64,000 nt of DNA, taken from Telopea speciosissima. Its lineage: Eukaryota > Streptophyta > Magnoliopsida > Proteales > Proteaceae. Of the stretch, positions 1 to 11,102 are shown one piece after another; position 1 is the first letter of the stretch; each line of letters opens with the position of its first letter. Both the position numbers and the translations under genes were made by a program. The DNA lies in the NCBI RefSeq assembly GCF_018873765.1, contig NC_057925.1:45043010-45107009 (forward strand), read 5' to 3'. Under the pieces are notes generated by a model. It made no database searches. It had not been told where the DNA came from and saw only the letters and a list, made by a program, of their open reading frames with translations.

Positions 1-600
1 GGCAAATGATGCCCATCCTGCCATATCATGCATAGTCTTCTCTCACGCTCTCTCAACCTTGGCATGTGGGCCTTTTGTATACAAATATGCCCCCTCCCAT
101 GGTCCCATTCGCTTAATGCGTATCGATCCCTATCCATTTAGTGTATATAACACTTGTTTGGGGTTGGACCATCACATTACAATCAGTACGAAATTGGCAT
201 TTCGCAGTGGTAAATAATTTGAAAGGGATAGAGTTCTTTGAGCAATTGATAGGGGAATGCATCAACGAAGAGTGTCAGAATAGTTTTTAGAGAGAGAGAG
301 AGAGACCAATATTAGAGTTGAATACAGATTAGAACAACCGAGAAAAGAGTTGGGGCCACCACTTGTTCATTCATTGTCAGTGAATAATTTTCTGGACAGA
401 CAAGAGTAAATAGTTAAGGAGATGGAAAATGTTTGAATTATACGTAAGCCTTTAGGTCCACATTGTTGGATGACCCATCACGACAGTTATAGTGTTCATT
501 ATTTTGGTATTTCCAAACAAAATCTATTTTATTTATTTATTTTAATTTGGTGGTTTAGATTTACAAATCATATTTCGATTGCAATTAGGAATGTAAATGA
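1..600. other. Stretch without a recognisable gene
   Basis: I see no coding region supported by family similarity. The DNA is AT-rich, with a short GA microsatellite near 293-304. No RNA gene or clear transposon end was recognised. Confidence 0.4.
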
Positions 601-609
601 ATAGTCGAA

Positions 610-930
610 CGCTAGAGAAGAGAAGATAGTTGGTTTCCCCGACAAGGGGGCCCTATCTTTCCTCTTGTTTTGAAACCTATAGCTTTTTTTTATTCCAAGG
701 GAGACTAACAGCTTGGTTGACTCCTGACAAAGGGCCTATCGGTGACATGTACGATTAATCTTCAACCATGAGTTTTACATTATCTAAAAATGTCTTACAA
801 AATATAATATATATCATACTATCCAATCCATGGTTACTGGAGTTATGTAATCTTCAACCATGAGCTTTCACATTATCTAATAAATGATCTTACTAAAAAT
901 ATATATATATATATCATACTATTATATAAA
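610..930. repeat. Dispersed repeat, inverted partner at 39930-40200
   Basis: This segment (gaaacctatagctt, agactaacagcttggttgact, tatcggtgacatgtacg, ccatggttactgga, atcttcaaccatgagctttcac) reappears as its reverse complement around 39940-40170. Inside it a unit containing cttcaaccatgag occurs twice, near 762 and 852, each followed by an AT-rich run. No coding capacity or target duplication is visible, so the family is unclassified. It could be one end of a DNA transposon or an LTR fragment. Confidence 0.6.
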
Positions 931-1471
931 AGCACGTTGTGGCAAACCTTTCAGTTGTCTATTCTATCCTTCATTCTTATCTAAAATTTCATTATTTAAT
1001 TCTTAATCTTTATTTCATTCTTTCTTATAATTTTATAATCTTAGGTACTCTTAATAATAATTAATATTAATATTAATAATATTTATTATTATTTAAAACA
1101 AATCTCTCCACAAAAGTATCTTTTTTATTCGTCAGATCTTCCAATTCCTCCCTTTGTAACCCTATTTTATTCGTTAGATCTTCCAAATCCTCCACCCACT
1201 CCCCATTCCCTCTCTCCACGATTTCCGTAGTTCTCTCTCCCTAAAACTAAATATAAGATTCTCCCGCTGATTTGTGCGTCGTCCTCCCACCGATTTCAAT
1301 TGGAAAGATTTGATGCGCCATTACTCTGTTATGAACCAGTAACCAAGGTACGGTCACTCTTATTTCGTTAATGACAATCTGATCTCTGGATTTCAATATT
1401 TTTCTCTCTCACTGGCATTAGAATCCGTAGACCCACCTTAGACCCCTTCTCAGAATTACAGTAATGACATT

Positions 1472-2043
1472 GAAACCACCGTTGTGGAGGAAGAAGGGAA
1501 GACTCTGAGCAAAAAGGCTTCCAAGAAGGAAGCCTTGAAACAGGAAAAACTAGAGCGTCAACAAGAACAAGCAGCAATGCTTCTGAATCTGATCCTCTTG
1601 CGGGAAATTATAGAGATGTTCCGCTCGTGGATCTGCAATTGAAGGCTGTGAGTGGTCGAAAATGACAGCAATTGAATTGCTGAACGAAGATTTGAACGAT
1701 AATGAGGTTTTGATTCGTGGGCGAGTGCAGACCACCCGTGCTGTTGGAAAAAATATAAGCTTACGATGAGCTTGAGCAGCGAATCTTACGTTGACATTGA
1801 AGGAATTGTCTTAGTGCCTGGTGTTGCAATTAAGGATGCATCACAGCAGGTACTTTTCAGTCCGTTTAGTTCAAAGGATTTTAGTATTTATTTTCGAGAA
1901 CACAGGACAAGTGACTCTTCTTTTTACAGGTATGGAAGTTGAAGTGAGAATACTTTATTTGTGTTGGCAAAGCTATCCCAAATCTACCTATCAACATTGA
2001 CGATGTTGCCCGAAGTGAAGCAGAAATTAAGAAAGCTTTACAG
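1472..2043 (+). pseudogene. Cytosolic aspartyl-tRNA synthetase fragment (two exons, degraded)
   Basis: Read across three frames, this matches the N-terminal and anticodon-binding (OB-fold) part of plant cytosolic aspartyl-tRNA synthetase. There is a lysine-rich lead (SKKASKKEALKQEKLERQQ), then SDPLAGNYRDVPLVDLQ, VSGRK, VLIRGRVQTTRAVGKNI, SESYVDIEGIV and, after an intron, IPNLPINIDDVARSEAE. Exon-like blocks are about 1472-1849 and 1930-2043. The intron between them keeps GT (1850) and AG (1929), and a second donor GT follows 2043, so this is a genomic copy and not a processed cDNA copy. Damage includes frameshifts before SDPLAG, a TGA after VSGRK and an internal deletion joining VGKNI to SLSSESYVD. 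The catalytic domain is absent downstream as far as I can read. It cannot encode a working enzyme; a fragment carried by a transposon is possible. Confidence 0.8.
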
Positions 2044-4960
2044 GTACTTTTGTGTCGCTGATTCTGATTAATTCTGGTTCTCAATAAATGAGTTTAATTG
2101 CGTCCGGCCAAGTCTGGCCAATTCCGAGTTGACCAATGGAAAATCAAATCTTATGCAATAAAGTCCTTAAATCTGTTTTGCATGTTCTGTTTTTTTGTTT
2201 TTTTGTTTTGATATTTATTCTGTTTCAGTTTCCATTGCCATTGATGCATTAAGAAGTATGCAATAAGAATCCCTTTCGCGAAAAAAAATCTGTTATTAAA
2301 ACTGATCTAACAGTCCGAAAGGAATGCTGTGGTTCGTACATTTTATTTGACATTTTCCATGCATGTCTTACATCGATTCAGACATTCTTAGATGTGAATC
2401 TCTGATTCATTATCCCTGCTCCCCGTTAGCTTCGGTTATAATTTGTTGTTCTTCTACTTGAATCCTTATTCTCAGACCTACTGTTTCACACCAATAGTTG
2501 TGTTGCTCTTTTCTGAATACTCCTGTTTTTACACCGCTCGACTGTGTTGGGCTTTTCTTATTCTCCGAGAAGCTTTTTCTATGGTCAACAAGAAAGAGGA
2601 GAAATATCCCCATTGCATATTTAAAGGATTTAGAAGTAGTGTTATCAAGGTATGCAAGAATTGTAGGCAGTTATAATGTTTCCGTCATTCTCTCTCTGTC
2701 TCCTTTAATAATTCGTATTCCACTGCTTGTGCTGATGTATTCCTGTCCCCCTTTTTCCTTTGTTTAATGTCCAATTCTCATTTTTATATGCGATTAATTT
2801 CTTCTTGCCATAGCAGATTTATTCGAATAGCTCATGTAGGGTTCTATGCCTCTCTCTGTCTCTGTTTTAGATATAGATTTTAGGGATTTCTTATGATATG
2901 TGGATATATGTTTGATGGATTTTGTATGATCTATTTTAAGATAAGATTGTTGTGGTGTTGGGAATTTTTTCTTATTAATGGGTACTTGGATTCTGTGAAC
3001 AGAATAATGTCTAATCGGATTTTGTATTTGGGTTCTATGACTCCTTTGAAGTTGAGATAGAATGGCTATATCTCCAACAGTATTTTTTATGGATTTCTTT
3101 CACTGAAATGTTTTTACATTCATGACAATAGATGCTACCAACTACCAATAGAGAATTCAGCATTCAACCTTTAGATCCTTTTGTGCATTGATTCAAACCC
3201 ACCATCGCCTTCATCCCCCCTTCCAGACTCTTGAATTGAGAAAATCTGATTAATGGTGAGTTAGCAACTTAGCATTTCATGCATCAGTTCAATATAGACT
3301 ATAGAATATATAGATACCTGCCTCATTAGAGATCCATGATTTGGTGAGCCCTTTATTGAAATATTAATGAAAATTAGAGAGAAGGCTATTGAATAAGAAG
3401 AGGAGCTTAGGATTATGAGTTTCTGGACTCTAATGGTGTGGACTAAGTTGAAATAAAAACATAAAGTAAGGGGTATGTGTGATATATTTCCAAAGTTTGG
3501 GGTGTCCGTGATATATTATATACTTATAGGGGGTGTCTGTGAAATTGTTGTTATGTTCTTACATTTGAGTTAAAATTACATACATGTCCTATAGGGGGTG
3601 TTTGTGAAATTGTTGGTAGAATAATGTTCTTAGCAGGCCATCTGAAAAAGCTAACCCCAACCTATCCTTATTGTTCACACTAATAGTACTGCTGTCACAC
3701 AACAACTACCATCCTTCTCTCCCCACCATCAAAAGCATACTTTCTAAACATCACTTGTAGCAATAAAATATTCCTTAGAATAGTTGAAATAATTTAATCA
3801 TTACTAGGAGGGAAAAAGATGAAAGATTTGAACATTTGCAATTTTATGATGAAACTTAATTCTTCTACTGTAGAATTTTGGAATTCCTTGTTTTGGTGGC
3901 TTCATTTTTTTCTTCTTCTCTTTTTTTGTCATATGTTTAATCTAGAGTGATGATGGAGAGTTTAGTGTTCCATTATTGTCGCTCTTCTTCTCTCTTAATT
4001 CCTTTTTTATTGTGACAAGCAGGTTTGAGAGGAGGAGCTACTTCGAGCTCGTATCATTAACGGAGGATCATTGCAACCATTCGATTAAAGTTATGTCCAT
4101 CTTTTACTATGTCACGTTAGATGGGAACTGCAGCAAAAGAGGATCCCTTCTATCACTGTAAGTGTTATAGTAGGGTTAAAAATCCCCAATCCTAATGCCA
4201 TCCAATGCAACTGTCAGTCAGCACATGCTCCGTCTATGAAAATATGTGAAGCGTAGTATTTTCTCCTTTTTCTTTTTCCCACTTGTGGATGGTAATTTAT
4301 ATTTTGTATTCATTGGAAGTTGCAATTTTCTTTCTTTCACATTTTTTTGTGAAAAGCATCTCAGAACAATTTTGTATGACTGAAAAAAGCCGTCCCACAC
4401 CCTACACTAATGAAAAATTATTTGATGTTTTAACTTGGACTGTTGACTGTATATTGATTTGGCTGGACTCCAAGTACAGAAACTAGACTGATGTCTTTAT
4501 AGTCCATGCGTTATTGACTCTGTAATCATCATTGTGGATTTTATCGAATTATCAACAGTTGGGTAGGCAGTTGAAGGGAATTTATGTAGGAGCATATGAT
4601 TATAGATGCCGTTTTGATCAATATCCAACTCTGTTGACAACTTAATAGCACTGTCTCTCAATTTTATTTTTGAAATCATTTCTCTATCTCATCTTTTCTA
4701 GATATTTTTGTTCCAAATTAGCCACTTGTAGTGAACTGGATTAAGGGGCATGCAAAATCTGTAGTATGTGATGCAATTATCAAAGAAAATGTGGTAAGAA
4801 AGGTACTCAAAATCAGTGTCTCTGCACTTGTAGAGCTTATCATGCTCAAGAACCTAGCATGGATTAGCAGTGGTCAAAGCTCTGGATGGTTTCAATGCAC
4901 ATGCAATCAACATAGTCAGTGGTATCTACATATCAACTGACCAAGATACAACCCAGAATC
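2044..4960. other. Unassigned intergenic stretch
   Basis: Open frames here (for example 2443-2767 and 3976-4161) resemble no family I know, and T-rich runs are frequent. The block 3450-3625 contains two versions of a phrase like gggggtgtctgtgaaattgttg. It resembles the terminal sequence of the Mutator-like element at 35199-36622 and is probably a relic end of that family. The last 240 bases (4720-4960) flank the copia insertion and continue in sequence after 16151; that host sequence was not identified. Confidence 0.35.
3450..3625. repeat. Relic end of a Mutator-like family
   Basis: The run from ataaagtaaggggtatgtg through ccaaagtttggggtgtccg to gggggtgtctgtgaaattg parallels the right end of the element at 35199-36622 (ataaaataagga, tttcaaagttaaagatgtcc, gggggtgtccatgaaattt). 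A second similar terminus follows within about 60 bases. No target duplication or partner end was found, so it is a remnant. Confidence 0.45.
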
Positions 4961-5519
4961 TGTAGGCCAAACTACGGTCCAGGGATCAAACCATGGTTCC
5001 CAAGGAAAATCAATATACAAAAAAATTAGGATTTTGCACGCCTTTGGTTATCCCATGGTGTCCCATGGGTACCCCATTAAATTTTAGGGTTTTCCAAGGT
5101 CGCCCATGGGAACCCTGGTGCATCCCTATTAGGGTTTCTCCTTCCCTATTGCGTCCCATAAAATTAATTATCACAATAGAGATTGAGAAATTCATCTCTA
5201 GTCCATCACATGGCAAGAGGGATCCATCCCATACTCGAATGCACAGCGAAAATTAATCAATTCGAGTTTCTTTCGCATCCCATAAATATTAGGAAAAATA
5301 TCTACCCCTCCCCTCTAAGTTTGCCTAATATCAATCTAGTACCCAAGTTTTGAAAAATATCTACCCCCTCTCCTATTTTATAAAGATTATATCAACCGTA
5401 GCCTAAGTGACTAACTCTGTTAAAACAACATATTAAAAGACGATATTACCCTCGTTTCTAACCTCAATCCCCTTCTTTTAATTGGAGTTGCAACAGGGAT
5501 ATCGAGAGAGATTTAAAAA

Positions 5520-5870
5520 AAAAAACAAAAAAAACCCACCCCTACCAGTTCCAAAAGGGCAGGTTTTGACCACCTCTGCAAACCACCAACCCACCCCTTC
5601 CACTACACTCCCATGCCTACGCGCCACCCTGCCGCTGCACACCCATGCCCAACCGCCACCTTGCCACTGCACCCCATGCCCACCCGCCCCTGTCCCTGTA
5701 ACCGCACCCCACTCCCCTACCCATGCTTTACCGCCTCTGCAACTACCACCTCCCCACCCCTTCCCCTGCACCCCCCATGTCCATTGGCCACCACCCATCT
5801 CGTCTCTGCAACAAGAAAATACAGAAGGTTAGAAACAGAGAAAATAAAAAACAGAGATTGAAAGAGGCAG
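5520..5870. repeat. C-rich low-complexity tract inside the Pack-MULE
   Basis: An A-run (5513-5535) is followed by about 280 bases very rich in cytosine, with recurring ccacc, tgcaccc and catgcccac. Open frames on both strands (Pro/Thr/His-rich on plus, Gly/Trp-rich on minus) are composition artefacts and are not called as genes. It may be captured low-complexity genomic sequence. Confidence 0.5.
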
Positions 5871-6231
5871 AAGATTAGAAACTAACCCAAAAAAAAAAAA
5901 AATATACAAACTTACCTTACCGCCTCTGCATCGTAGAGTGAAGGGTCGATGTCTTCGCCTTCATAGAGTAGAACCCCATGGACTTTTTTTTTGCAGGTAG
6001 TAGTAGTAACATTTAATAAAAGTGAAAGCCTAATTCTAATTCTAAAGTTTTTCCTCTAAGTTAATTTTTTTCTAAAGGGACGAATTCAGTCACAGAAATA
6101 GAAACCTTACAATCGGAGGTGTATTCACATTAGAACAAACTAAAGTAGAATTAAGCATCTATGGTGTCGATTCATATCTTCGTTCCATTGTTGAAGTAGC
6201 TAAGGAGAAGTCAGGATTCACAGATTCAGTT

Positions 6232-6700
6232 CTAATGAGCAGAAGCTCTGCCGTCACTCATCATCTTCTTGAAATCCTCAAAGTTAACGTTGCCATCACC
6301 ATCGGCATCAATGGAGCTAATCATCTTGGTGCAGTCCTGGAGGGATCACTTCTCCCCCAAATTCTTCAACACCTTGTGAAGCTCTGTAATCGATATCAAT
6401 CCGTTCTTGTCCCGATCGTAAATATTAAAAGGATCTTTCAATTCCTTCAGTCCAACGACGGTGCTCGCCTCTCCGTTCTTACCTCCGCAATGAAAATCAG
6501 CGAAGTCTTGGAGATCGATGAAGCCATCACCATCAGTATCAATCTCGGCCATCATCCGTTTGATCTCTTCTGGTGAAGTCTTAGGGCCAAGGGCATTGAG
6601 AACATTGCCAAGTTCAGTGGAAGAGATCTTGCCGTCACCATTAGCATCAAATCGCTTGAAAACCTTCTCAAGAACCCCATGGATTAGCTCAATGATGACC
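6232..6700 (-). pseudogene. Calmodulin-like protein (four EF-hands), captured, one nonsense codon
   Basis: The minus strand encodes a CML-type calcium sensor with four EF-hand loops in order: DANGDGKISSTE, DTDGDGFIDLQD, DRDKNGLISITE and [12 protein letters not shown]. The linkers VFKRF, PEEIKRMM, LHKVLKNLGEK and DFKKMMSDG are typical of the CML23/24-like group (about 150-160 residues). The loops keep the acidic ligand positions, so the source protein bound calcium. The frame is open except for one TGA at 6346-6348, where the family has Cys after GEK; a single base change explains it. The natural stop is at 6232-6234. The N-terminus before EKVFKRF lacks a convincing start codon and probably marks the capture edge. 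It lies antisense within the Pack-MULE at 5292-7394. Confidence 0.85.
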
Positions 6701-8787
6701 AGTAGGTATGAACTCCGGCGACCCTAGGGACAATTACTGGCACCGCTCCATAACTAACGGTGAGATTGAGGCGATATTCACCTGAAAAGACCCAAAATTT
6801 CTAAGGATAGAAATCAAAAGAAGACGAAATGGAGAAGATTTATTAAGAATTGGAACGAACCCCCAAAATCAACGAACTTGTCCTTGCTATTGTGGCCAAT
6901 TAAAAGATCTAATTGCATTATTGCTAGAAGACTGATGACCAGGAGGGCTCGTGGGGCATTCAGGTGCAGGTCTCTTGATCCTAGAAATTTTAACAGCAGC
7001 GGTGGTGCTGGCGGTGGAAGAGGATCGGCGGGGGTAACAGTGGTGGATATGATGGTGGTGCTGGCAAAAGAAGAAGAGGAAGAAACGCAGAGAGGAAGAA
7101 GAGGAAAGAAGATGTTGCAGGGGCGGTGAGGAAGAAGAATAAGAAAACGCTGAAGAAACGAAGAAGGGGTTTTGGGATTGAAGAGGTCAAAATTGGAATT
7201 AAACTTTATTAAGGGTAATTTGGGGTTTAAAAAAAATTGGACATGCCACGTCGTCATTTAATGACGGTTTTTAACATTCAGGGTACGGTTGATATAATCT
7301 TTATAAAGTAGGGGAGGAGGTTGATATTTTTTAAAACTTGAGTACTGGATTGATATTAGGCAAACTTAGAGGGGGAGGGGGTAGATATTTTCCCTAAATA
7401 TTAATAATCAATAAACTGAATGAATTAATAAAGAACTACTAATCTGGTGAGCCTCAAGTGTTGCTCCTGCAATAGACAGTGGTTCTTCCACCAGTGAGCG
7501 CTCCAAGCAAACAGATCTGAACCTTCAATGGTGCTACCAAGGTTCTTCAAGCCAATCCCAGATGCTCTCGAACTCTTCAGCATAGATCTAGGGTTTCTCA
7601 AATCCTAACTCTCAAACACAGATGAGAGAAGCAAGAAGAAGAAGAGAGATCACAAGAGGGAGAGAGAGAAACCAAAAACGTAGGAGAGAGAGTATCTGCT
7701 CAAAAAACGTGGAGAGCTTCCCTCCCTTCTGCGTTTTGGTCCCCTATATATATTATTTGGATTTAATTAAATCCTAGTAGGATTTAATAGAACCCCTGTG
7801 AGTGTTTGACTCTCTCTCTCTTTGTTTGGTAGTTCTGTTTAAACGCAAAGTGCTACACAGGTGAAGAAGTAGAATCTAATAGGGAAAGTATTAATTAGAT
7901 TCTTTATTTAATTATTAATGGATAATTACAATTAGCACTAAATCCATTAATTAAATAAAGAGCCAATTAAATTAACAAATTCCAAATAACGCTCTATATG
8001 ATAATAATTTATCATATACAGCCCCCCGCCACTAATCAACACCATCATTATGGAATCTAGGGCATGTACACATGTACTGCCAAACCCCAATCCATAGTAC
8101 ATGTCCATATAAGAGAGTCTGTGCATCTGATCGAGTCCCGCAAAACTCGATTAAACACTTTATTTAAAATAACTATAAATAATGTATCATTTTATGTAAA
8201 ATAAATTTTGCAAAACCATTTCCAAAACGGCACTGGATCCAGATTCTGATTCGACCATACACAGACAATCTCTATCTTGGTGTTCCCCAATCGGGCAGTG
8301 GTAACCATGTTGAGTAATTCCTTCACTCACAAAGCGTTCACGCATTCCCAGAACATCGGCTTTGACTCGCTTGAGTCTCAGTCATTGATGAACCAAAGAA
8401 TGTGATCACACTTTGCAGTGACAAAGTTCCCTCAGGTACAGGGTGTCGGTGACACATGTTTATCCCTTCCTCCATCTGGCAATAATACATGAGGGAATAA
8501 AAAAAGTAGATTATTCGCCAATGCACACATCAAACATGTGAGCACTCGCATTCATGCCCTGACATCACATGTCTAGGCATACCCAATGCGATGACCATAT
8601 GAGAAGGGTGCCCAACCCAAACCCTAGTCGCGACTACCATTTTAAGTATAACTTACGGACACATAATGCTCAAAAAGTTTATATCGCATGTGACAATATT
8701 AAACAAAAATGTACAAATGTTCAATACAAAAGTGAACCGGGTTGAACCAGACCGAACCGGGTTTGATGGACACACACGTGTCCAACA

Positions 8788-8806
8788 ATCTCCCACTTAT
8801 ACATCA
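8788..8806 (-). promoter_or_regulatory. Polypurine tract of the copia element
   Basis: Directly inside the left LTR the minus strand reads aagtgggagatt, a purine-rich run expected to prime plus-strand synthesis next to the 3' LTR. Confidence 0.65.
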
Positions 8807-10470
8807 AAGCCAATTCCCCATACATTTTAAACCCATGCCCTCCATGTGTTTCTCAAATACTCCTGGTGACAAACCATTTGTCATGGCATCAGACACATTT
8901 TCAGTTGTGTCCACTTTGCAGATACTCACGTCGCCCTGCTGGATAATCTCTCTGATGAGGTGATACTTCCGCTGCACGTGTTTGTTCCTCTGATGAGCCC
9001 TAGGCTCTTTAGCTTGTGCAATGGCCCCTCTGTTGTCACATAACAGGGGAATAGGGCCCTTGACAAGGTCAGGGACTACCTCCAAATCTGATAGGAATTT
9101 CCTCAAACACCTTCTTTTGCTGCATCATAAGCTGCAAGGTATTCTGCTTCGGTAGTAGAATCGGCTGTAGACTTTTGTTTCGCACTCCGCCATACAATGG
9201 CACCCCTACCCATTAGATATACCATCCCGGACGTGGATTTTCTGTCATCCCTGTCAGTTTGGAAATTCGAATCTGTGTACCCCAATACTGACAACTGATC
9301 AGATCCAAAAACCAAGAGATATTCTTTAGTCCTTCTTAGGTACTTAAGGATATTCTTGACAGCACTCCAATGCTCGCGTCCAGGGTTAGATTGATAACGA
9401 CTTACCATACCTACTGCATAGCAAATATCTGGCCTCGTACACAACATAGCGTACATACGACTCCCTATTGCTGAGGCATAGGGAATCCTCTTCATCTCTT
9501 CAATGTCTGTCTGAGACTGAGGACACGAGATCTGGAAAGACTGACTCCATGTCTGAAGGGAACACTTCCCCTCTTGGAGTTTTCCATGCTAAATCTAGCC
9601 AGGACTTTGTCTATATAGGTAGCCTGTGACAAGCCTAGCATCCTTTTCTGACGATCTCTTATGAGTTTGATCCCAAGGATATAGCTAGCTTCACCAAGGT
9701 CTTTCATCGAAAACGTTGTGGATAACCACTGTTTTACTGATGAAAAAAAACCTACATCGTTACCAATCAGCAATATGTCATCTACGTACAAAATAAGAAA
9801 ACATACTGCCCTCCCACTGATCTTTTTGTAAATGCATGGTTCATCAATGTTTTAATCAAAACTAAACGATTTGATTGATTGATCAAACCTAATGTTCTAG
9901 CCCCTGGAAGCCTGCTTCAGCCCATAAATGGACCTCTGCAATTTGCACACCTTTATTTCTTCCTCCAAGGAAGAGAACCCCTCTGGCTATTCCATGTAGA
10001 TTTCCTCTTGAAGGAATCCATTCGAAATGCGCCGCACATCCATCTCGCGATTTCATAATCAAAGTGTGCAGCGATAGCCAATAAAATCCTGATGGATTTC
10101 ATCATCACCACTGGTGAAAAGGTTTCCTCATAGTATATAGCTTCTTTCTGGGTATAGCCCTTTGCCACCAGTCTCTCTTTGAATCTTTTGACCTTTCCAT
10201 CTGCGCCCTTCTTCCTCTTGAAGATCCATTTACATCCAATCGACTTAACTCCAAGTGGTGGATCGACTAGAGTCTAGACCTTGTTGGAATGCATCGAATC
10301 GATTTCAGAGCGCATTGCCTCTAGCCACCTAGTGGCATCAACATCCTTTAGAGCCTCAGAGTATGTCATCGGATCATCATCCGATTCAACCGATACCATG
10401 TGGAACTCTTCCACAGTTTCCTCTTCGGTTAGAAGAGTAAGCCTGGTGGGTGGTCTAATAGTCCTCCCAT
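8804..10470 (-). pseudogene. Copia reverse transcriptase / RNase H remnant
   Basis: Broken frames read, from high to low coordinate: a pre-RT segment (TYSEALKDVDATRWLEAM, GVKSIGCKWIFKRK), RT start (VAKGYTQKEAIYYEETFSPV, 9953-10168), the RT catalytic block with MYVDDILL and FSMKDLGEASYILGIKL (9492-9791), then RNase H (YASAIGSRMYAMLCTRPDI, GYTDSNFQTDRDDRKSTSG, STTEAEYLAAYDA, 9103-9495; CDNRGAIAQAKEPRAHQRNK, 8804-9106). The YVDD core is present. Part of the RT between about 9790 and 9950 is shortened or frame-shifted. It belongs to the element at 4961-16151. Confidence 0.88.
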
Positions 10471-10474
10471 TGCG

Positions 10475-11102
10475 TCAAGGTTCTTCAGGTGTTGGTATTT
10501 CAGCAGGTATGCCAATTGGTCTCACTTCAGGAAGTGACGTTTCTGAGCTATCTGATAGCTCTTTAATGACTACTGGTTTGGACCTCTGGGTCATCATTTC
10601 TTCCTCCAGAAATGTGGCGTGTTTACTTACAATGACCTTCTGGTCAACTGGGTCATAGAAATAATAGCCTATCGTGCCTTTGGGGTAGCCTATGAAATGA
10701 CATCTTGAAGTCCTGGATTCCAACTTATCTGTCTATTGCTTTTGCACATGTGCTATGCAACCCCATACCCCATACCCTAAGGTGTTGAATACTGGGCTTA
10801 CGCCCTTTCCACAACTCAAAGGGTGTCTTGACTACAGACTTGGATGGAATCCTGTTCAAGATGTAAATTGCTGTTTCTAAAGCGTACCCCCAGAAAAAGA
10901 GAGGCAGCTCACTATAAGTGAGCATCGTCCGGACCATATCCAATAGGGTCCTATTGCATCGTTCGGATACACCATTTTGTTGTGGTGTGCCTGGATTAGT
11001 TAGCTTACTAATTATCCCTTGGGATATGAGATGATCTTTAAACTCATCCAATAGATACTCCCCTCTACGATCTGATCGTAAGGACTTGACGCGTTTATCG
11101 AG
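10475..11102 (-). pseudogene. Copia integrase C-terminal half, broken
   Basis: This continues in frame from the gag-integrase frame after one stop codon just below 11103. It shows [15 protein letters not shown], the integrase signature [20 protein letters not shown] with the catalytic Glu, and the copia core-end motif [15 protein letters not shown] frame change near 10724 precedes the conserved SRTSRCHFIGYPKGTIGYYF block. Two or more lesions rule out a working integrase. Confidence 0.88.

Larger units (their letters stand above)
5292..7394. mobile_element. Pack-MULE carrying a calmodulin-like gene
   Basis: This is a non-autonomous Mutator-like element of about 2.1 kb. The left end begins ggaaaaatatctacccct and the right end is the inverted equivalent (gggaaaatatctaccccctc on the other strand). 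The similarity continues inward about 140 bases through ctaagtttgcctaatatcaa and attttataaagattatatcaac. It is flanked by a perfect 9-bp duplication, TAAATATTA (5283-5291 and 7395-7403). The second LTR of the host copia shows the empty site with one copy of TAAATATTA near 14762. Inside lie a C-rich tract (about 5530-5810), an antisense EF-hand pseudogene (6232-6700) and a Gly/Arg/Glu-rich stretch (6940-7130). No transposase is present. Confidence 0.9.
4961..8787 (-). repeat. 3' LTR (left) of copia element, interrupted by a MULE
   Basis: The terminal dinucleotides are TG (4961) and CA (8787). Removing 5292-7394 and one 9-bp duplication leaves sequence collinear with the right LTR at 14440-16151. 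Because the coding strand is minus, this is the downstream LTR. Confidence 0.9.

Noticed and set aside
2443..2767. Two overlapping plus frames of 77-89 residues downstream of the AspRS relic
   Set aside because: Compared by eye with the expected next AspRS exons and found no match; no other family recognised.
5478..5861. Overlapping plus and minus open frames of about 80-116 residues (Pro/Thr-rich and Gly/Trp-rich)
   Set aside because: They come from a C-rich tract in a non-autonomous MULE; both strands are open, amino acid composition simply follows the bases, and no start context or domain supports them.
6814..7257. 147-residue minus-strand frame
   Set aside because: It starts in the right terminal inverted repeat of the MULE; Pro/Ser/Leu composition, no domain, and overlaps a different plus frame. 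Probably chance.
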